Of a stretch of 64,000 bases of DNA, positions 24,934-33,656 are shown piece by piece. The notes beneath the pieces were generated by a model. That model was not told where the DNA came from. It saw nothing but the letters and a program-made list of their open reading frames with translations, and searched no databases. The DNA is from Planctomyces sp. SH-PL14 (lineage in GTDB: Bacteria > Planctomycetota > Planctomycetia > Planctomycetales > Planctomycetaceae): the NCBI RefSeq assembly GCF_001610835.1, contig NZ_CP011270.1, forward strand, positions 930,001 to 994,000. The letters are read 5' to 3'. Position numbers and translations under genes: made by a program. Numbering within the stretch: position 1 is the stretch's first letter; every line of letters starts with the position of its first letter.

Positions 24934-27027
24934 ATGCGGTTTCCGTCTCGCTACGCGCTGCTCGTTCTCGCTCCGCTCGCGCTGAGCACCGGCTGCTCGT
25001 CCCGCTCGATGTTCACCAACTCCTCCGGAGGGAGCGCCTTCTCGCTCAAGCGGAAGACCGCCGGCGAGGAGATGATCGCCCAGGAGCATTCGTCCGCCAA
25101 GAAGGACGACAAGGCGAAGGACGAACCGGCGGAGCCGAAATCCAAGTCGAAGGCCTCCGCTCCGGAAGTGGCGAAGTCGAAATCCACGGCTGCGCCCGAG
25201 GTCGCCAAGTCGAAGACCGCTGACAAGTCCTCCAGCGCCAAAAAGTCCGACTCCGCCAACGATCGCCTCGCCAAGGCCCAGGAGCTGGAGAAGAAGGGGG
25301 ATCTCGACGGGGCCGCCAAGATCTACCGCGACATCCTGGCCGACGACGCGGAACCAGCGCCGAAGTCGCTGGCCCGCACCGCCTCGGTGAGCTCGGACGA
25401 GAAGCCGAAGATCGTCGCCAAGAAGCCGACCGACAAGAAGTCCGACTCCAGGGACCCGTGGCTCGACGGACAGGAACCGCTCCCGAGCACGAGCCCCAAG
25501 GCGGAAAAGAGCGTTGCCGCCGACGCCGCCGGCGACCGGCCCAACTGGGCTCGGGACAAAGCCAAGACCGGCGATGCGGAGGCCGACCGGCAGAAGGTTG
25601 CCGCCGCGTTCAAGAAAACCGACCAGACCGATCTCGATGACCTCGACGACCTGCTCGATTTCGGAGGCCCGTCCGAGACGAAGGCGGGGGGCAATCCCTT
25701 CGCCGCCCGGGAACAGGGGGCCTCGCAGGGCGGAACGAAATCCCCCACCGGGAACCGCGTCGTACAGCGCGACCAGCCGGTCGACCTGCTGAAGAAGTCA
25801 CAAGACGCAAAGCCCTCCGCGGAGAAAGCGGTCGTCGAGAAGCCCAAGGAAGAGAAGTTCGCCGCGAAGAAGCCTGCCGCCCCGGAGACGGTCGCGGATG
25901 CGGATGCGGAACCGGCTCGGGACTCCGGCGCGCCCGCCTGGGCCCGCCGTTCCGCCACTCCGGCGCCGGTCGAAGCCCCTGAGGTCAGCAGCAAGAAGTC
26001 GCTCGCGGAACTCTTCGCGGAGACGCCGAAGGACAACGTCGCCAAGGCCTCCGCTGAGGACAGCGAGCCGGCCCCGCTCGAGACGAAGGCGGCCGACACC
26101 GCCGTCGCGAAATCAGACGACGGTCCAGTCTGGAAGTCGACCCGCGATGTCACGCGGTCCGACGCCGAGGAGAAGGAGCGGTCCTTCGCCGCCCCGCTCG
26201 TCCGCGCGGAGCCCGTCCGGACCGCGGAGGTCCCCGTGGCCACCGCGACGACTCCCGCCTTCGGCGAGGATCGCAAGGTCCCGTCCCGCGCCGGCTGGAA
26301 CTCCACGTCCATGGAGCGGCTCTGCAAGGACTGCGACCCGATGGTCCGGGCCGAGGCGAGCAAGCTCGACAGCCCGAACGCCGACGTCCGCAAAGAGGGA
26401 ATCCTCGAACTGGCCCGGATGGGGAGCGTCGCGCAGCCTGCCTGCGTCGCCCTGCGAGCGATGCTGGACGACACCGACCCGCTCGTGCAGGCCTATGCTG
26501 CCTGGGCCCTGTGGGAACTCGATCACGAGACGCTCGACAGCGTCCAGGTCCTGGGAGGCCTCCTGGCCAATTCCCGTCCTGAAGTCGTGGAGCTCGCCTG
26601 CTATTCGCTGGGGAACATCGGGGCCGAAGCCAAGGGGGCGATCCCGGCGCTCAAGGATCTTCGCGACCAGAGCCACGGCCTCGAGCGGCTCCGCGCCGCG
26701 GAAGCTCTGATCCGCATCCAGGAAGGCGATGCCCGCTCCGTCGACGTCCTGACGGTCGCGGTGAAGTCGACCGACCGTCAGGTGCGGTGGATCGCGGCGA
26801 ACGGCCTCGGGCAGGTCCGCGGAAAGGACATCGACCGGGCGATCGAAACGCTCCTCCTGACCCTCGACGATTCGGACGACGAGGTCAAAGCCGCCGCCGC
26901 CCTGGCGCTCGGCGGTATGGGCGCTCCGGCCCGCAAGGCCCTTCCGAAGCTGCAGGGGATGACCACCTCGCAGACGCCGTTCGTCGGTGACGCTGCCGAC
27001 GCCGCGATCAAGTGCCTCAGCCGGTAA
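24934..27027 (+). CDS. HEAT-repeat lipoprotein with Lys/Ala/Ser-rich linker
   Basis: 697 residues from ATG 24934, chosen because MRFPSRYALLVLAPLALSTG ends in a lipobox (LSTGC), giving a lipidated Cys at ~21. Residues ~50-450 are low complexity, full of Lys, Ala, Ser, Glu and Pro, with one TPR-like patch (AQELEKKGDLDGAAKIYRDI). The C-terminal ~240 residues are HEAT-like repeats (VRKEGILELARMG, VQAYAAWALWELD, VKAAAALALGGMG). It is probably an envelope scaffold that binds a protein partner. No enzyme signature was seen. Confidence 0.78.
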   Translation: MRFPSRYALLVLAPLALSTGCSSRSMFTNSSGGSAFSLKRKTAGEEMIAQEHSSAKKDDKAKDEPAEPKSKSKASAPEVAKSKSTAAPEVAKSKTADKSSSAKKSDSANDRLAKAQELEKKGDLDGAAKIYRDILADDAEPAPKSLARTASVSSDEKPKIVAKKPTDKKSDSRDPWLDGQEPLPSTSPKAEKSVAADAAGDRPNWARDKAKTGDAEADRQKVAAAFKKTDQTDLDDLDDLLDFGGPSETKAGGNPFAAREQGASQGGTKSPTGNRVVQRDQPVDLLKKSQDAKPSAEKAVVEKPKEEKFAAKKPAAPETVADADAEPARDSGAPAWARRSATPAPVEAPEVSSKKSLAELFAETPKDNVAKASAEDSEPAPLETKAADTAVAKSDDGPVWKSTRDVTRSDAEEKERSFAAPLVRAEPVRTAEVPVATATTPAFGEDRKVPSRAGWNSTSMERLCKDCDPMVRAEASKLDSPNADVRKEGILELARMGSVAQPACVALRAMLDDTDPLVQAYAAWALWELDHETLDSVQVLGGLLANSRPEVVELACYSLGNIGAEAKGAIPALKDLRDQSHGLERLRAAEALIRIQEGDARSVDVLTVAVKSTDRQVRWIAANGLGQVRGKDIDRAIETLLLTLDDSDDEVKAAAALALGGMGAPARKALPKLQGMTTSQTPFVGDAADAAIKCLSR

Positions 27028-27204
27028 TCAGCTTCATCCAGGGTTGATGACGGTCCGTCATCAACCTTCGGCATACAGGCGAATTCGTGGCGGGCCGTTG
27101 AAGCGAAAGAGATTCCAGGGCCTTCGATCAGCGCGGAGTGAACGGGCCACTCCGCGCGGGATCATTCCCCGCCAGTGAAACGTCTTTGTTCGTACTCATC
27201 ACGG

Positions 27205-27257
27205 CGAACGCCCGGCAGAAACCGCAAGGTTCCATGCCGGGCGTTCGCTCGTTTTCA
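27205..27257. terminator. Bidirectional hairpin terminator with GCAA loop
   Basis: A perfect 13-bp stem (CGAACGCCCGGCA at 27205-27217 with TGCCGGGCGTTCG at 27235-27247) contains a smaller AACC-GCAA-GGTT hairpin at its tip and is followed by CTCGTTTTC. It sits between the convergent HEAT-lipoprotein and double-DUF1080 genes and could serve both. Confidence 0.8.
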
Positions 27258-27277
27258 CCGGGGCTGTCGGGCGGCTC

Positions 27278-28597
27278 TCAGAGCCCTCCCTCCAGCGGCT
27301 TGATCTGGACGTTCCGGAACTGGACCGGATCGGAGTGGCCGGCGAATCCGAAGTGCCCCTTCTTGAGGTCCTTGCCGGGGTGCGCGGTGTTGGCCATGAA
27401 CTCCTTCACTTCGGCCACGTCGCCATCCAGGATCACGTTGCCGTTCAGCTCGACCTTGATCTTCGAGCCCTGGACCGTGACTTCCTGGAAGTTCCATTCG
27501 CCGACGGGGCGTCCGTAACCGCGGGCAGCGGGAATCATGCCGTAGGCCGATCCGTGGGCCTGCCGCGGGTCGAGGCCGGCGTACTTGGGATCTTCGGTGT
27601 CGAGAACCTGCAGCTCGGTCATGCCGGCGTAGGCGGGGTTGCCGCTCCCGGGATAACGGATGGCGAGGCCGTTGTTGCCTCCCGGCGGGAGCTTGAACTC
27701 AACGCGAGCCACAAAGTCGCCGTACTCGCCCTTGGTGTAGAGGTTGCCCCCCTTCCCCGGTTTGCAGCGGATCGTCCCGTCGACGACTTCGTAGTTCTCG
27801 GTCTCTCCCGCCCAGCCTTCGAAGTCCTTGCCGTTGAACAGCGTCGTGAAGCCGTCGTTCCCCTTTTCAGCGAGGAGTTTGTTGGCCTCGTCCGATCCGA
27901 TTTCGCGGACGGCGAGGTTTCGCCAGCGGACTTCGTTACCGTGGGTCTGGAGCTGGATCGGGCCGGCCGCGAAGAGCGGAGCCTTGCGGTCGAAGTAGTT
28001 CTCAAGGATGGCGTTGTCGACGACGAGCTTGTCGTTCAGCCACACCGATGTCCGGGCTCCGAGCTGGCGGACCTTGAAGGTGTTCCATTCGGCGATCGGC
28101 TTGTCAGCCAGGACCAGGGGATCCTTGCCGGGGCGGCCGGCGGTGTTGTTCCAGAGGCCGCCGGAGCCCTTGTCGGCTCCCATCTTGTGGTAGGACTCTT
28201 CGGTGTAGTCCCAGATCTGAACCTGGGGGGTCGCCTTGAGGTAGACCCCGCTGTCACCCTTCTTGATGATCTTGAAGTCGACGAGGAGTTCGTAGTCGCG
28301 GAGCTCGTCATCGGTGGTGACGTAGACCCCCTTGCCGTCATTGACGAGTTCGCCGTTCTCGATCTTCCAGTGTTCCTGGAGATCCTTGTTCCACCCTTCG
28401 ATCTTTTCCTTCTGCTCGGCGGGCGTGAGCTTCTTGAGCTCCATCAGGTTGAAGTGGGGCATGCCGTGCAGGCCCGTGAAATCTTTCCCGTTGAAGAGGG
28501 CCCGGAAGCCTTCCGGGGGAAAGTCGGCATGGCCGAAGATCGCGAGTGCCGGAACCGCAACCAGCGTGGAAAGACACCGAATCCAGAATCGCCTCAC
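27278..28597 (-). CDS. Exported protein with two DUF1080 domains
   Basis: 439 residues. The start is GTG 28597, placed 8 bases after CTTGGAG; an alternative GTG at 28606 would overlap that ribosome binding site. The signal peptide is WIRCLSTLVAVPALAIFGHA. Two DUF1080 (3-keto-disaccharide hydrolase-like) domains follow in tandem: the first from RALFNGKDFTGLHG, the second from TTLFNGKDFEGWAG. Both keep the concanavalin-like beta pattern (GDSGVYLK; NNGLAIRYPG). It is likely a periplasmic sugar-binding or sugar-cleaving protein. It shares its domain type with the 1243-residue protein at 17.9 kb but lacks the heme domain. Confidence 0.85.
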   Translation of the reverse strand: MRRFWIRCLSTLVAVPALAIFGHADFPPEGFRALFNGKDFTGLHGMPHFNLMELKKLTPAEQKEKIEGWNKDLQEHWKIENGELVNDGKGVYVTTDDELRDYELLVDFKIIKKGDSGVYLKATPQVQIWDYTEESYHKMGADKGSGGLWNNTAGRPGKDPLVLADKPIAEWNTFKVRQLGARTSVWLNDKLVVDNAILENYFDRKAPLFAAGPIQLQTHGNEVRWRNLAVREIGSDEANKLLAEKGNDGFTTLFNGKDFEGWAGETENYEVVDGTIRCKPGKGGNLYTKGEYGDFVARVEFKLPPGGNNGLAIRYPGSGNPAYAGMTELQVLDTEDPKYAGLDPRQAHGSAYGMIPAARGYGRPVGEWNFQEVTVQGSKIKVELNGNVILDGDVAEVKEFMANTAHPGKDLKKGHFGFAGHSDPVQFRNVQIKPLEGGL

Positions 28598-28689
28598 TGA
28601 ACACACTCCAAGGAATCATTACGGGTTGTGTGCGACTGAGGCGAATATAAGCCGTCGCCGATTCGATTGCATCCGTGTGGAGCAAGGCG

Positions 28690-28759
28690 TTCTTGCCAGC
28701 ACGACTCTGCTACGTCAAACCCGACGTGCCAAGGCAGCCTGGGGTCAAGGGGGCCACTC
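28690..28759 (-). repeat. Family B copy 3, part 1 (interrupted by the insertion sequence)
   Basis: TTCTTGCCAGCACGACTC... through GGCAGCCTGGGGTCAAGG is the end portion of a reverse-oriented family B element. It breaks at 28759, where the IS4-type element begins; the element resumes at 30272. The last 11 bases (GGGGGCCACTC, 28749-28759) are the left target duplication. Confidence 0.85.
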
Positions 28760-30271
28760 AACGCCGTTAACCCCGGTTGAGGAGCTTGAGTCTCCTGGCC
28801 TGGTCGATCTGCTGGGACGTGGCGTTGGTGATCTTTGGCGATCCCGCCGGCCGCTCCTTCTTCCTCCGTGTGTAGTCCCGGCTGGCCTTGTTCTTCCGCT
28901 CATACGGGTCGGTGACGGATTCACGCAGCATCGCGCACAGCGTCTGACCTCGAACAACGGGATGCCGGTAGTCCCGTATCAGTCGACGGAACGACCGCAA
29001 GACTCCCGCCATGCTGATTCGAGACAGCGGAACCTGGGCCTTCGCCAGTTCCACTGCAACCGACAGTCCCATGCCCCACAGGCCGACCAGCGACCATTCG
29101 AGCTCGACCGCGGCATTCAGGGAGGACAGGCTGCGGAGTTTTCGTCGACCGAACGTCTGCTTCAGGGTTCGATAGAACAGTTCCACTCCCCAGCGTTTGC
29201 GGTACAGGTCCAGGACCGCCCGGTCGCTCAAGATCTTCGGGTCCCGGACGCTCGTGAGCAGAGAGATCGGAGATCTCGGTCCCTGGGCCACGATCAGCCG
29301 GAACACCAGAGGCGGATCGAGCCGTTTGGCGGCCTCGTCAGGCCAGACGTAGACGGTTCCTTGCGATTCCCGCACGAACCCCAGCTTCCGCAGAAGCTTG
29401 ACGTTCGCTCCCACCCGAACCAGCAGATGCCGGCCGCTTCCCAGGACTTTCCGGGCGAAGTCATAGCCCACGAAGCCGGCGTCCGCCGTCATCAAGCTTC
29501 CCTCGGGCAGGTCCTGGAGCATCTGAAGGGCGTGTTCCCGCTCACTGCTGTCGGCGGGGCCGATCCGCCAGTCCCACGGAAGCCCCGTCCCGACATGGAA
29601 CAAGGTCGTCAGCCACATCTGGGGAACGCGGGCCGCCTTGGCCCCGGCGGCTGTTCTCGTCCGTTGGCGGCGGTGGCGCCTCTTCCGGATCGATCTCTTG
29701 AACGACGGGGCATAGGCCGTCTCGTGGGACTGGGTGCGAGGGAGCTCCACTCGGCTGCCATCGACCCCGTAGACCACCAGACCGCAGGATTCCCACTGCC
29801 GGGGGAGCGTCTGGCGAATCCGCTTTCGGAGAGCCGTCGTGAGAAGATAGACCAGGGGAACGGTCCAGCGTCGGAGGAGCTTCATGAAGGCCTGGGACGA
29901 CCCGGCCAGAGGGCCGTGATGGGGGAACAGATGCGCCATCAGCCTGTGGGTCGTGACAAACCGTTCCTGCAGTGTCTGCTCATCGGACCAGGCCCACAGA
30001 AGGGCGGCTCGAACCAACAGTGGTGGCGTCCACGTGCAGTCGTGCCGGAAGAGGATGGTCTTCCAGTCCGTCCCAGCCAGAAGCCATTGCAGAGCTTTCT
30101 CGAGATGCCGAGAATTGAGCGCAACATCCGGAGACAGGTCTTGATGCGGCATCCCCGAATCCTTTCGGGAGGGCGAAGTGGGTGGGTTTCAGTGTGAGAA
30201 CCGAAGCGTCTCCACAACGCCATGTCGCATCAAGACTTTCTTTTTGAACACGAACCAGGGTTAACGGCGTT
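28760..30271 (-). mobile_element. Complete IS4-family insertion sequence, 1512 bp
   Basis: The left end AACGCCGTTAACCCCGGTT and the right end (reverse complement AACGCCGTTAACCCTGGTT) form an 18-of-19 terminal inverted repeat. The flanking 11-bp direct repeats GGGGGCCACTC (28749-28759 and 30272-30282) are the target duplication, a size typical for IS4. It carries one intact transposase gene on the minus strand. Perfect duplication and an intact gene suggest recent insertion. Confidence 0.95.
28767..30152 (-). CDS. IS4-family DDE transposase
   Basis: 461 residues. The catalytic triad can be placed at D131 (YGVDGSRVEL), D224 (MTADAGFVGYD) and E324. The last lies in an exact Y-(2)-R-(3)-E-(6)-K motif (Y317, R320, E324, K331), diagnostic of IS4-type enzymes. 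A Lys/Arg-rich segment (SIRKRRHRRQRTRT) near 155 may contact DNA. The stop codon lies inside the left terminal inverted repeat. The gene appears intact. Confidence 0.95.
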   Translation of the reverse strand: MPHQDLSPDVALNSRHLEKALQWLLAGTDWKTILFRHDCTWTPPLLVRAALLWAWSDEQTLQERFVTTHRLMAHLFPHHGPLAGSSQAFMKLLRRWTVPLVYLLTTALRKRIRQTLPRQWESCGLVVYGVDGSRVELPRTQSHETAYAPSFKRSIRKRRHRRQRTRTAAGAKAARVPQMWLTTLFHVGTGLPWDWRIGPADSSEREHALQMLQDLPEGSLMTADAGFVGYDFARKVLGSGRHLLVRVGANVKLLRKLGFVRESQGTVYVWPDEAAKRLDPPLVFRLIVAQGPRSPISLLTSVRDPKILSDRAVLDLYRKRWGVELFYRTLKQTFGRRKLRSLSSLNAAVELEWSLVGLWGMGLSVAVELAKAQVPLSRISMAGVLRSFRRLIRDYRHPVVRGQTLCAMLRESVTDPYERKNKASRDYTRRKKERPAGSPKITNATSQQIDQARRLKLLNRG

Positions 30272-30525
30272 GGGGGCCACTCCCTCTTGCCGCCAGAGGC
30301 ACTCCTATGAGGAACCGTGGCAAGAAACGGGCGTCCGATTTGTGGGACCGGCGTTGAGAACTCGCCGCTCGCGTTGGAATCCCCGCGGGTTGGTGAGGGG
30401 GCATCCGGCACGTTGTCCGCGTCTGGATACGTGCTCCTTCAGACATCTCTCGACGAGAGGGCCTCCGGCGGGCAAAGGGGCGTTGCCCCTCTGCACTCCC
30501 CACCAGGGTGCCCCTGGACCCGGTG
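30272..30525 (-). repeat. Family B copy 3, part 2
   Basis: It resumes with the second GGGGGCCACTC duplication, then CCTCTTGCCGCCAGAGGC, the internal region, and ends CCAGGGTGCCCCTGGACCCG. Joined to 28690-28759 with one duplication removed, it rebuilds a full-length element. It ends 16 bases before the pdxJ stop codon. Confidence 0.85.
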
Positions 30526-30540
30526 AGGATTGGGGAGCCG

Positions 30541-31278
30541 CTACGAGCTTGTGCAGATTCGCAGATAGCGGCGGACTGTCTCTGGCAGGCCCACTTCGAG
30601 AGCCTCCGCGATCAGCGCATGACCGATCGAGACCTCCAGAACATTCGGAACCCCGGTGAGAAACGCACCCAGATTGTCCTGACTCAGATCATGCCCCGCA
30701 TTAACCCCCAACCCCTCCTCCGCCGCAATCAGAGCCGCCTGCCGATACTGCGCGACCGTCGGCCCCTGCAGCGGCGTCCCGAAACTCTCCGCATACGGAG
30801 CGGTGTAAAGCTCAATCCGGTCCGCCCCCAACTCCCGGACGAGCGGAATGCACGCCGAGTCCGCATCCATGAACAGACTGACCCGGCAGCCAAAACTCTT
30901 CAGCTCCGCAATCACCGGCCGCAGCCGCTCGGCATCGCGTGCCAAATCCCAGCCGTGATCGCTCGTCGACGCCTCGACCGTATCCGGCACCAGCGTGCAC
31001 TGCTTCGGCCGAACCCGTTCCGCATGACGCATGTACTCGTCAAAGAACGGATTCCCCTCGATGTTGTACTCAGCCCGAGGATAGTCCTTCAGCAGCCGGG
31101 CCACATCATCGACATCGTGCGAACGGATGTGCCGCTGATCCGGACGCGGATGGACCGTAATCCCCTCCGCCCCGGCCTCCAGACAGAGCCGGGCCGCCTT
31201 GACAACGCTCGGAAGATCCAGCGGACGCGTGTTCCGCAGCGTGGCGACCTTGTTGATGTTGACGCTGAGCTTGGTCAT
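30541..31278 (-). CDS. pdxJ: Pyridoxine 5'-phosphate synthase
   Basis: 245 residues from ATG 31278 (MTKLSVNINKVATLRNTR, the usual PdxJ start); an ATG at 31290 is also possible. PdxJ condenses 1-deoxyxylulose 5-phosphate with 3-amino-2-oxopropyl phosphate to make pyridoxine phosphate. The TIM-barrel signatures are EGITVHPRPDQRHIR, YNIEGNPFF, LYTAPYAE, VNAGHDLSQDNL and VSIGHALIAEAL. It lies 62 bases downstream of fabF on the same strand, probably cotranscribed. Confidence 0.95.
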   Translation of the reverse strand: MTKLSVNINKVATLRNTRPLDLPSVVKAARLCLEAGAEGITVHPRPDQRHIRSHDVDDVARLLKDYPRAEYNIEGNPFFDEYMRHAERVRPKQCTLVPDTVEASTSDHGWDLARDAERLRPVIAELKSFGCRVSLFMDADSACIPLVRELGADRIELYTAPYAESFGTPLQGPTVAQYRQAALIAAEEGLGVNAGHDLSQDNLGAFLTGVPNVLEVSIGHALIAEALEVGLPETVRRYLRICTSS

Positions 31279-31340
31279 CGCAGGAGCCATGTTGTTGACG
31301 CGGCGCAGAAGGACGATGCTGACGATCCGCCAGCCCCGCT

Positions 31341-32612
31341 CTAGGCGTAGATCCCGCCGTGCTCGGCCGGGAACCGCTTCACGATCAGGACGGAGTTGAT
31401 CCCCAGCATCCCGAACGAGTTGTTCAGGATCAGTTCGACCTTCTCCATCTTCCGCGGCGTGTTCGCGACGACCTGCCGCAGCTCGCACCGTGGGTCGTGC
31501 TCGCCGAGGTTGATCGTCGCATGGGCGTGCTTGTCGCCGAAGCTGGGAACGTTCCCCATCAGTTCGAGCGCCCCGGCCGCCCCCATCGCGTGGCCGATGA
31601 AGCTTTTCGTGTTGTTGATCGCCAGCGAAGGTCGATCGCCGAAGACTTCACGCAGCGCCTTGCACTCTTCGATGTCCCCCTGCTCCGTCGCCGTGGCGTG
31701 GCTGCTGACGATGTCGATGTCGTCCGGCGTCAGCCCCGCCCGCTTCAGCGCCATCCGGACACACTCCGCCTGCCGCGAGGCAAGAGGAAGGACAAAGTCC
31801 GAGGCGTCCGAGTTCATCGCATACCCGATGATCTCGCCATAAATCTTCGCGCCGCGGCGGATCGCGTCCGGCAGCCGCTCCAGAGTGCAGATTGCTCCCC
31901 CTTCAGAGACCACGATTCCGTTGCGGTGAACGTCGAACGGCCGGCACGCCTTCGCGGGATCGGCGTGCGTCGCCAAGGCTCCCTGGCTGGCGAAGCTCGC
32001 AAAGATGCCGAAAGTGTGGATGCTCTCCGACACCCCGCCGGCGATGGCGAGGTCGACTTCGCCCAGCCGCAGCATCTGCAGGCCGTAGATGAATCCGGCG
32101 TTTCCGGCGGCACATGCGGCCCCGACCGTCAGGTGCGGACCGGAGATCCCCATGTTGATCGTCACTTCCCCGGCCGGGTTGTTCGCCACGGTCCGCGGGT
32201 TGTGATGGTGCGACCAGGTCTTGGTGTCGTAGCCGAACTTCGAGATCTCGTAGATCTCGTTCTCGGTCTCGACGTTCCCGTGCTCGGTGATCCCCAGGTA
32301 GACCCCGACTCGGTCCTTGGCGACCTGGGCCCAGTCGAGCCCGGCGTCCTGGACCGCTTCATTGGCGCAGTAGATCGAGATCGATCCGACCCGCGTCCCC
32401 CGGCGGCGGTCCTTTTTCTTCTGCCAGCGGAACTCGTCGAAGTTGCAGACGCCGGCGAGGACCGGGCCCATGTACCGGGTCTCGTACTGGACGACCCCGG
32501 ATTTCCCCGCCAGCAGGGCGCTGCGGAATTCGGTGAGATTGTTCCCGTTGGGGGCGGCGAGGCCGACTCCGGTGATGACGATCCGTTGAGCGTTTTCGGG
32601 GCGATCCAGCAT
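31341..32612 (-). CDS. fabF: 3-oxoacyl-ACP synthase (KAS II type)
   Basis: 423 residues. The condensing-enzyme triad is Cys167 (VGAACAAGNAG), His305 (SSHATATEQGD) and His341 (KSFIGHAMGAAG), all in place. It elongates acyl-ACP in fatty acid synthesis, or acts in a related pathway; no acpP or other fab gene is adjacent, so a specialised role is possible. The N-terminus (QRIVITGVGLAAPNGNN) is typical of the family. It precedes pdxJ in a likely two-gene operon. Confidence 0.9.
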   Translation of the reverse strand: MLDRPENAQRIVITGVGLAAPNGNNLTEFRSALLAGKSGVVQYETRYMGPVLAGVCNFDEFRWQKKKDRRRGTRVGSISIYCANEAVQDAGLDWAQVAKDRVGVYLGITEHGNVETENEIYEISKFGYDTKTWSHHHNPRTVANNPAGEVTINMGISGPHLTVGAACAAGNAGFIYGLQMLRLGEVDLAIAGGVSESIHTFGIFASFASQGALATHADPAKACRPFDVHRNGIVVSEGGAICTLERLPDAIRRGAKIYGEIIGYAMNSDASDFVLPLASRQAECVRMALKRAGLTPDDIDIVSSHATATEQGDIEECKALREVFGDRPSLAINNTKSFIGHAMGAAGALELMGNVPSFGDKHAHATINLGEHDPRCELRQVVANTPRKMEKVELILNNSFGMLGINSVLIVKRFPAEHGGIYA

Positions 32613-32840
32613 TGGGAGAACTTGGAATCAGGCGTCCCGGCCGTCCCAGTTGGGGAACGAACGGCGACGCGGGCAAACAAACGGAGACTATGTGGAGGCC
32701 GTGTCCGACCCGTCGAACGGGGGGAGGGGCGGCGCACCGCAGCCCGGTCATTATCACGGTGTCGGTCCGGAAGTGGAATCGAACGTGGTCCGATTGGTTG
32801 AGAATTGGCAGTTCACCGGACGGTGGACAGGCATCCCCCC

Positions 32841-33080
32841 CTCACCGGGGTCCAGGGGGTACCCCTGGTGGGGAGAGCAGAGGGGCAACGCCCCTTTGCC
32901 CGCCGGAGGCCCTCTCGTCGAGAAATGTCTGAAGGAGTGAGTTTCCAAGCGCGGACACCGTGCCGTATGCCCCCTCACCAACCCGCAGTGATTGCAAAGC
33001 GAGCGTTATGGGGCGAGGGAGTCCTCGACGCTGGTGCAACAAAGGGGGACATCCGTTGTTCGCCCCGGTTCCTCATGGGA
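32841..33080 (+). repeat. Family B dispersed repeat, copy 4 (right end missing)
   Basis: It begins TCACCGGGGTCCAGGGGGTA, has the GCAGAGGGGCAACGCCCCTT hairpin, and runs through TTGTTCGCCCCGGTTCCTCA before ending abruptly at 33080. The right-hand hairpin and CCCAACGTGCGACGG end are absent. Its last bases overlap the 3' end of the DCC-family gene. Confidence 0.8.
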
Positions 33081-33483
33081 GAAACCGTTCGGCTTCTCCC
33101 GGCTGCGGAAGCCGGCAGGTCTCGCGCTTTCCGAAGATCCGGTAGCGGACCTTCGCCACGAGGCGGTATCCCAGGTCGCGCAGCGGCTTGGGGACGAGCC
33201 ACAGCAGCCAACCGGCGAGCTTCAACGGAAGCGAAAGCTCCCACAGGACCCGGACCACTGCCGCGGATCGCCGGTAGACCGCGCCGTGCTGGCGGACGAC
33301 GAGGGAATCGAGCGTTTCCCGGTCGCGCTCGGAGAGCGTCGCCCGGGCAGTCTCGCCCTGGAGGGGGGCAAACAGGAGCTTTCCCTCAGGATCCCGCTTC
33401 AGCAGGAAGTCGACGGTGCTGTTGCAGAAGCCGCACACCCCGTCGAAATAGACCACCGTCTTGTCCAGATTCGCCGCCGACAT
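33073..33483 (-). CDS. DCC-family thiol-disulfide oxidoreductase-like protein (DUF393)
   Basis: 136 residues from ATG 33483. The signature DGVCGFCN (after VVYFD) is the DxxCxxC motif of the DUF393/DCC family, usually annotated as thiol-disulfide oxidoreductase. WLLWLVPKPLRDLGYRLVAK and YRIFGKRETCRLP are conserved family segments. The redox partner is unknown. Its stop codon lies in sequence shared with family B copy 4, so its last few residues may derive from the repeat. Confidence 0.85.
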   Translation of the reverse strand: MSAANLDKTVVYFDGVCGFCNSTVDFLLKRDPEGKLLFAPLQGETARATLSERDRETLDSLVVRQHGAVYRRSAAVVRVLWELSLPLKLAGWLLWLVPKPLRDLGYRLVAKVRYRIFGKRETCRLPQPGEAERFLP

Positions 33484-33656
33484 GATGTTCTCACCATCCT
33501 CTCCGCTCACCATACCGCAGAGACCGTTCCCGACTCACAGAGGAACGCCCGGTTTTCTTGTGAATCCTTCCGCCCCTCGAAGCGGCAGGGCTCTCCTGCG
33601 GACTGGCTGATGCGCGGATACACTGCGGCCAGCTTTGCCGAACTCCGGAGATGCCC

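Noticed and set aside
30261-30526. Several 60-90 codon ORFs inside family B copies
   Set aside because: They occur in different frames and on both strands among copies, with no shared start or ribosome binding site; they reflect the GC-rich repeat, not a conserved peptide.
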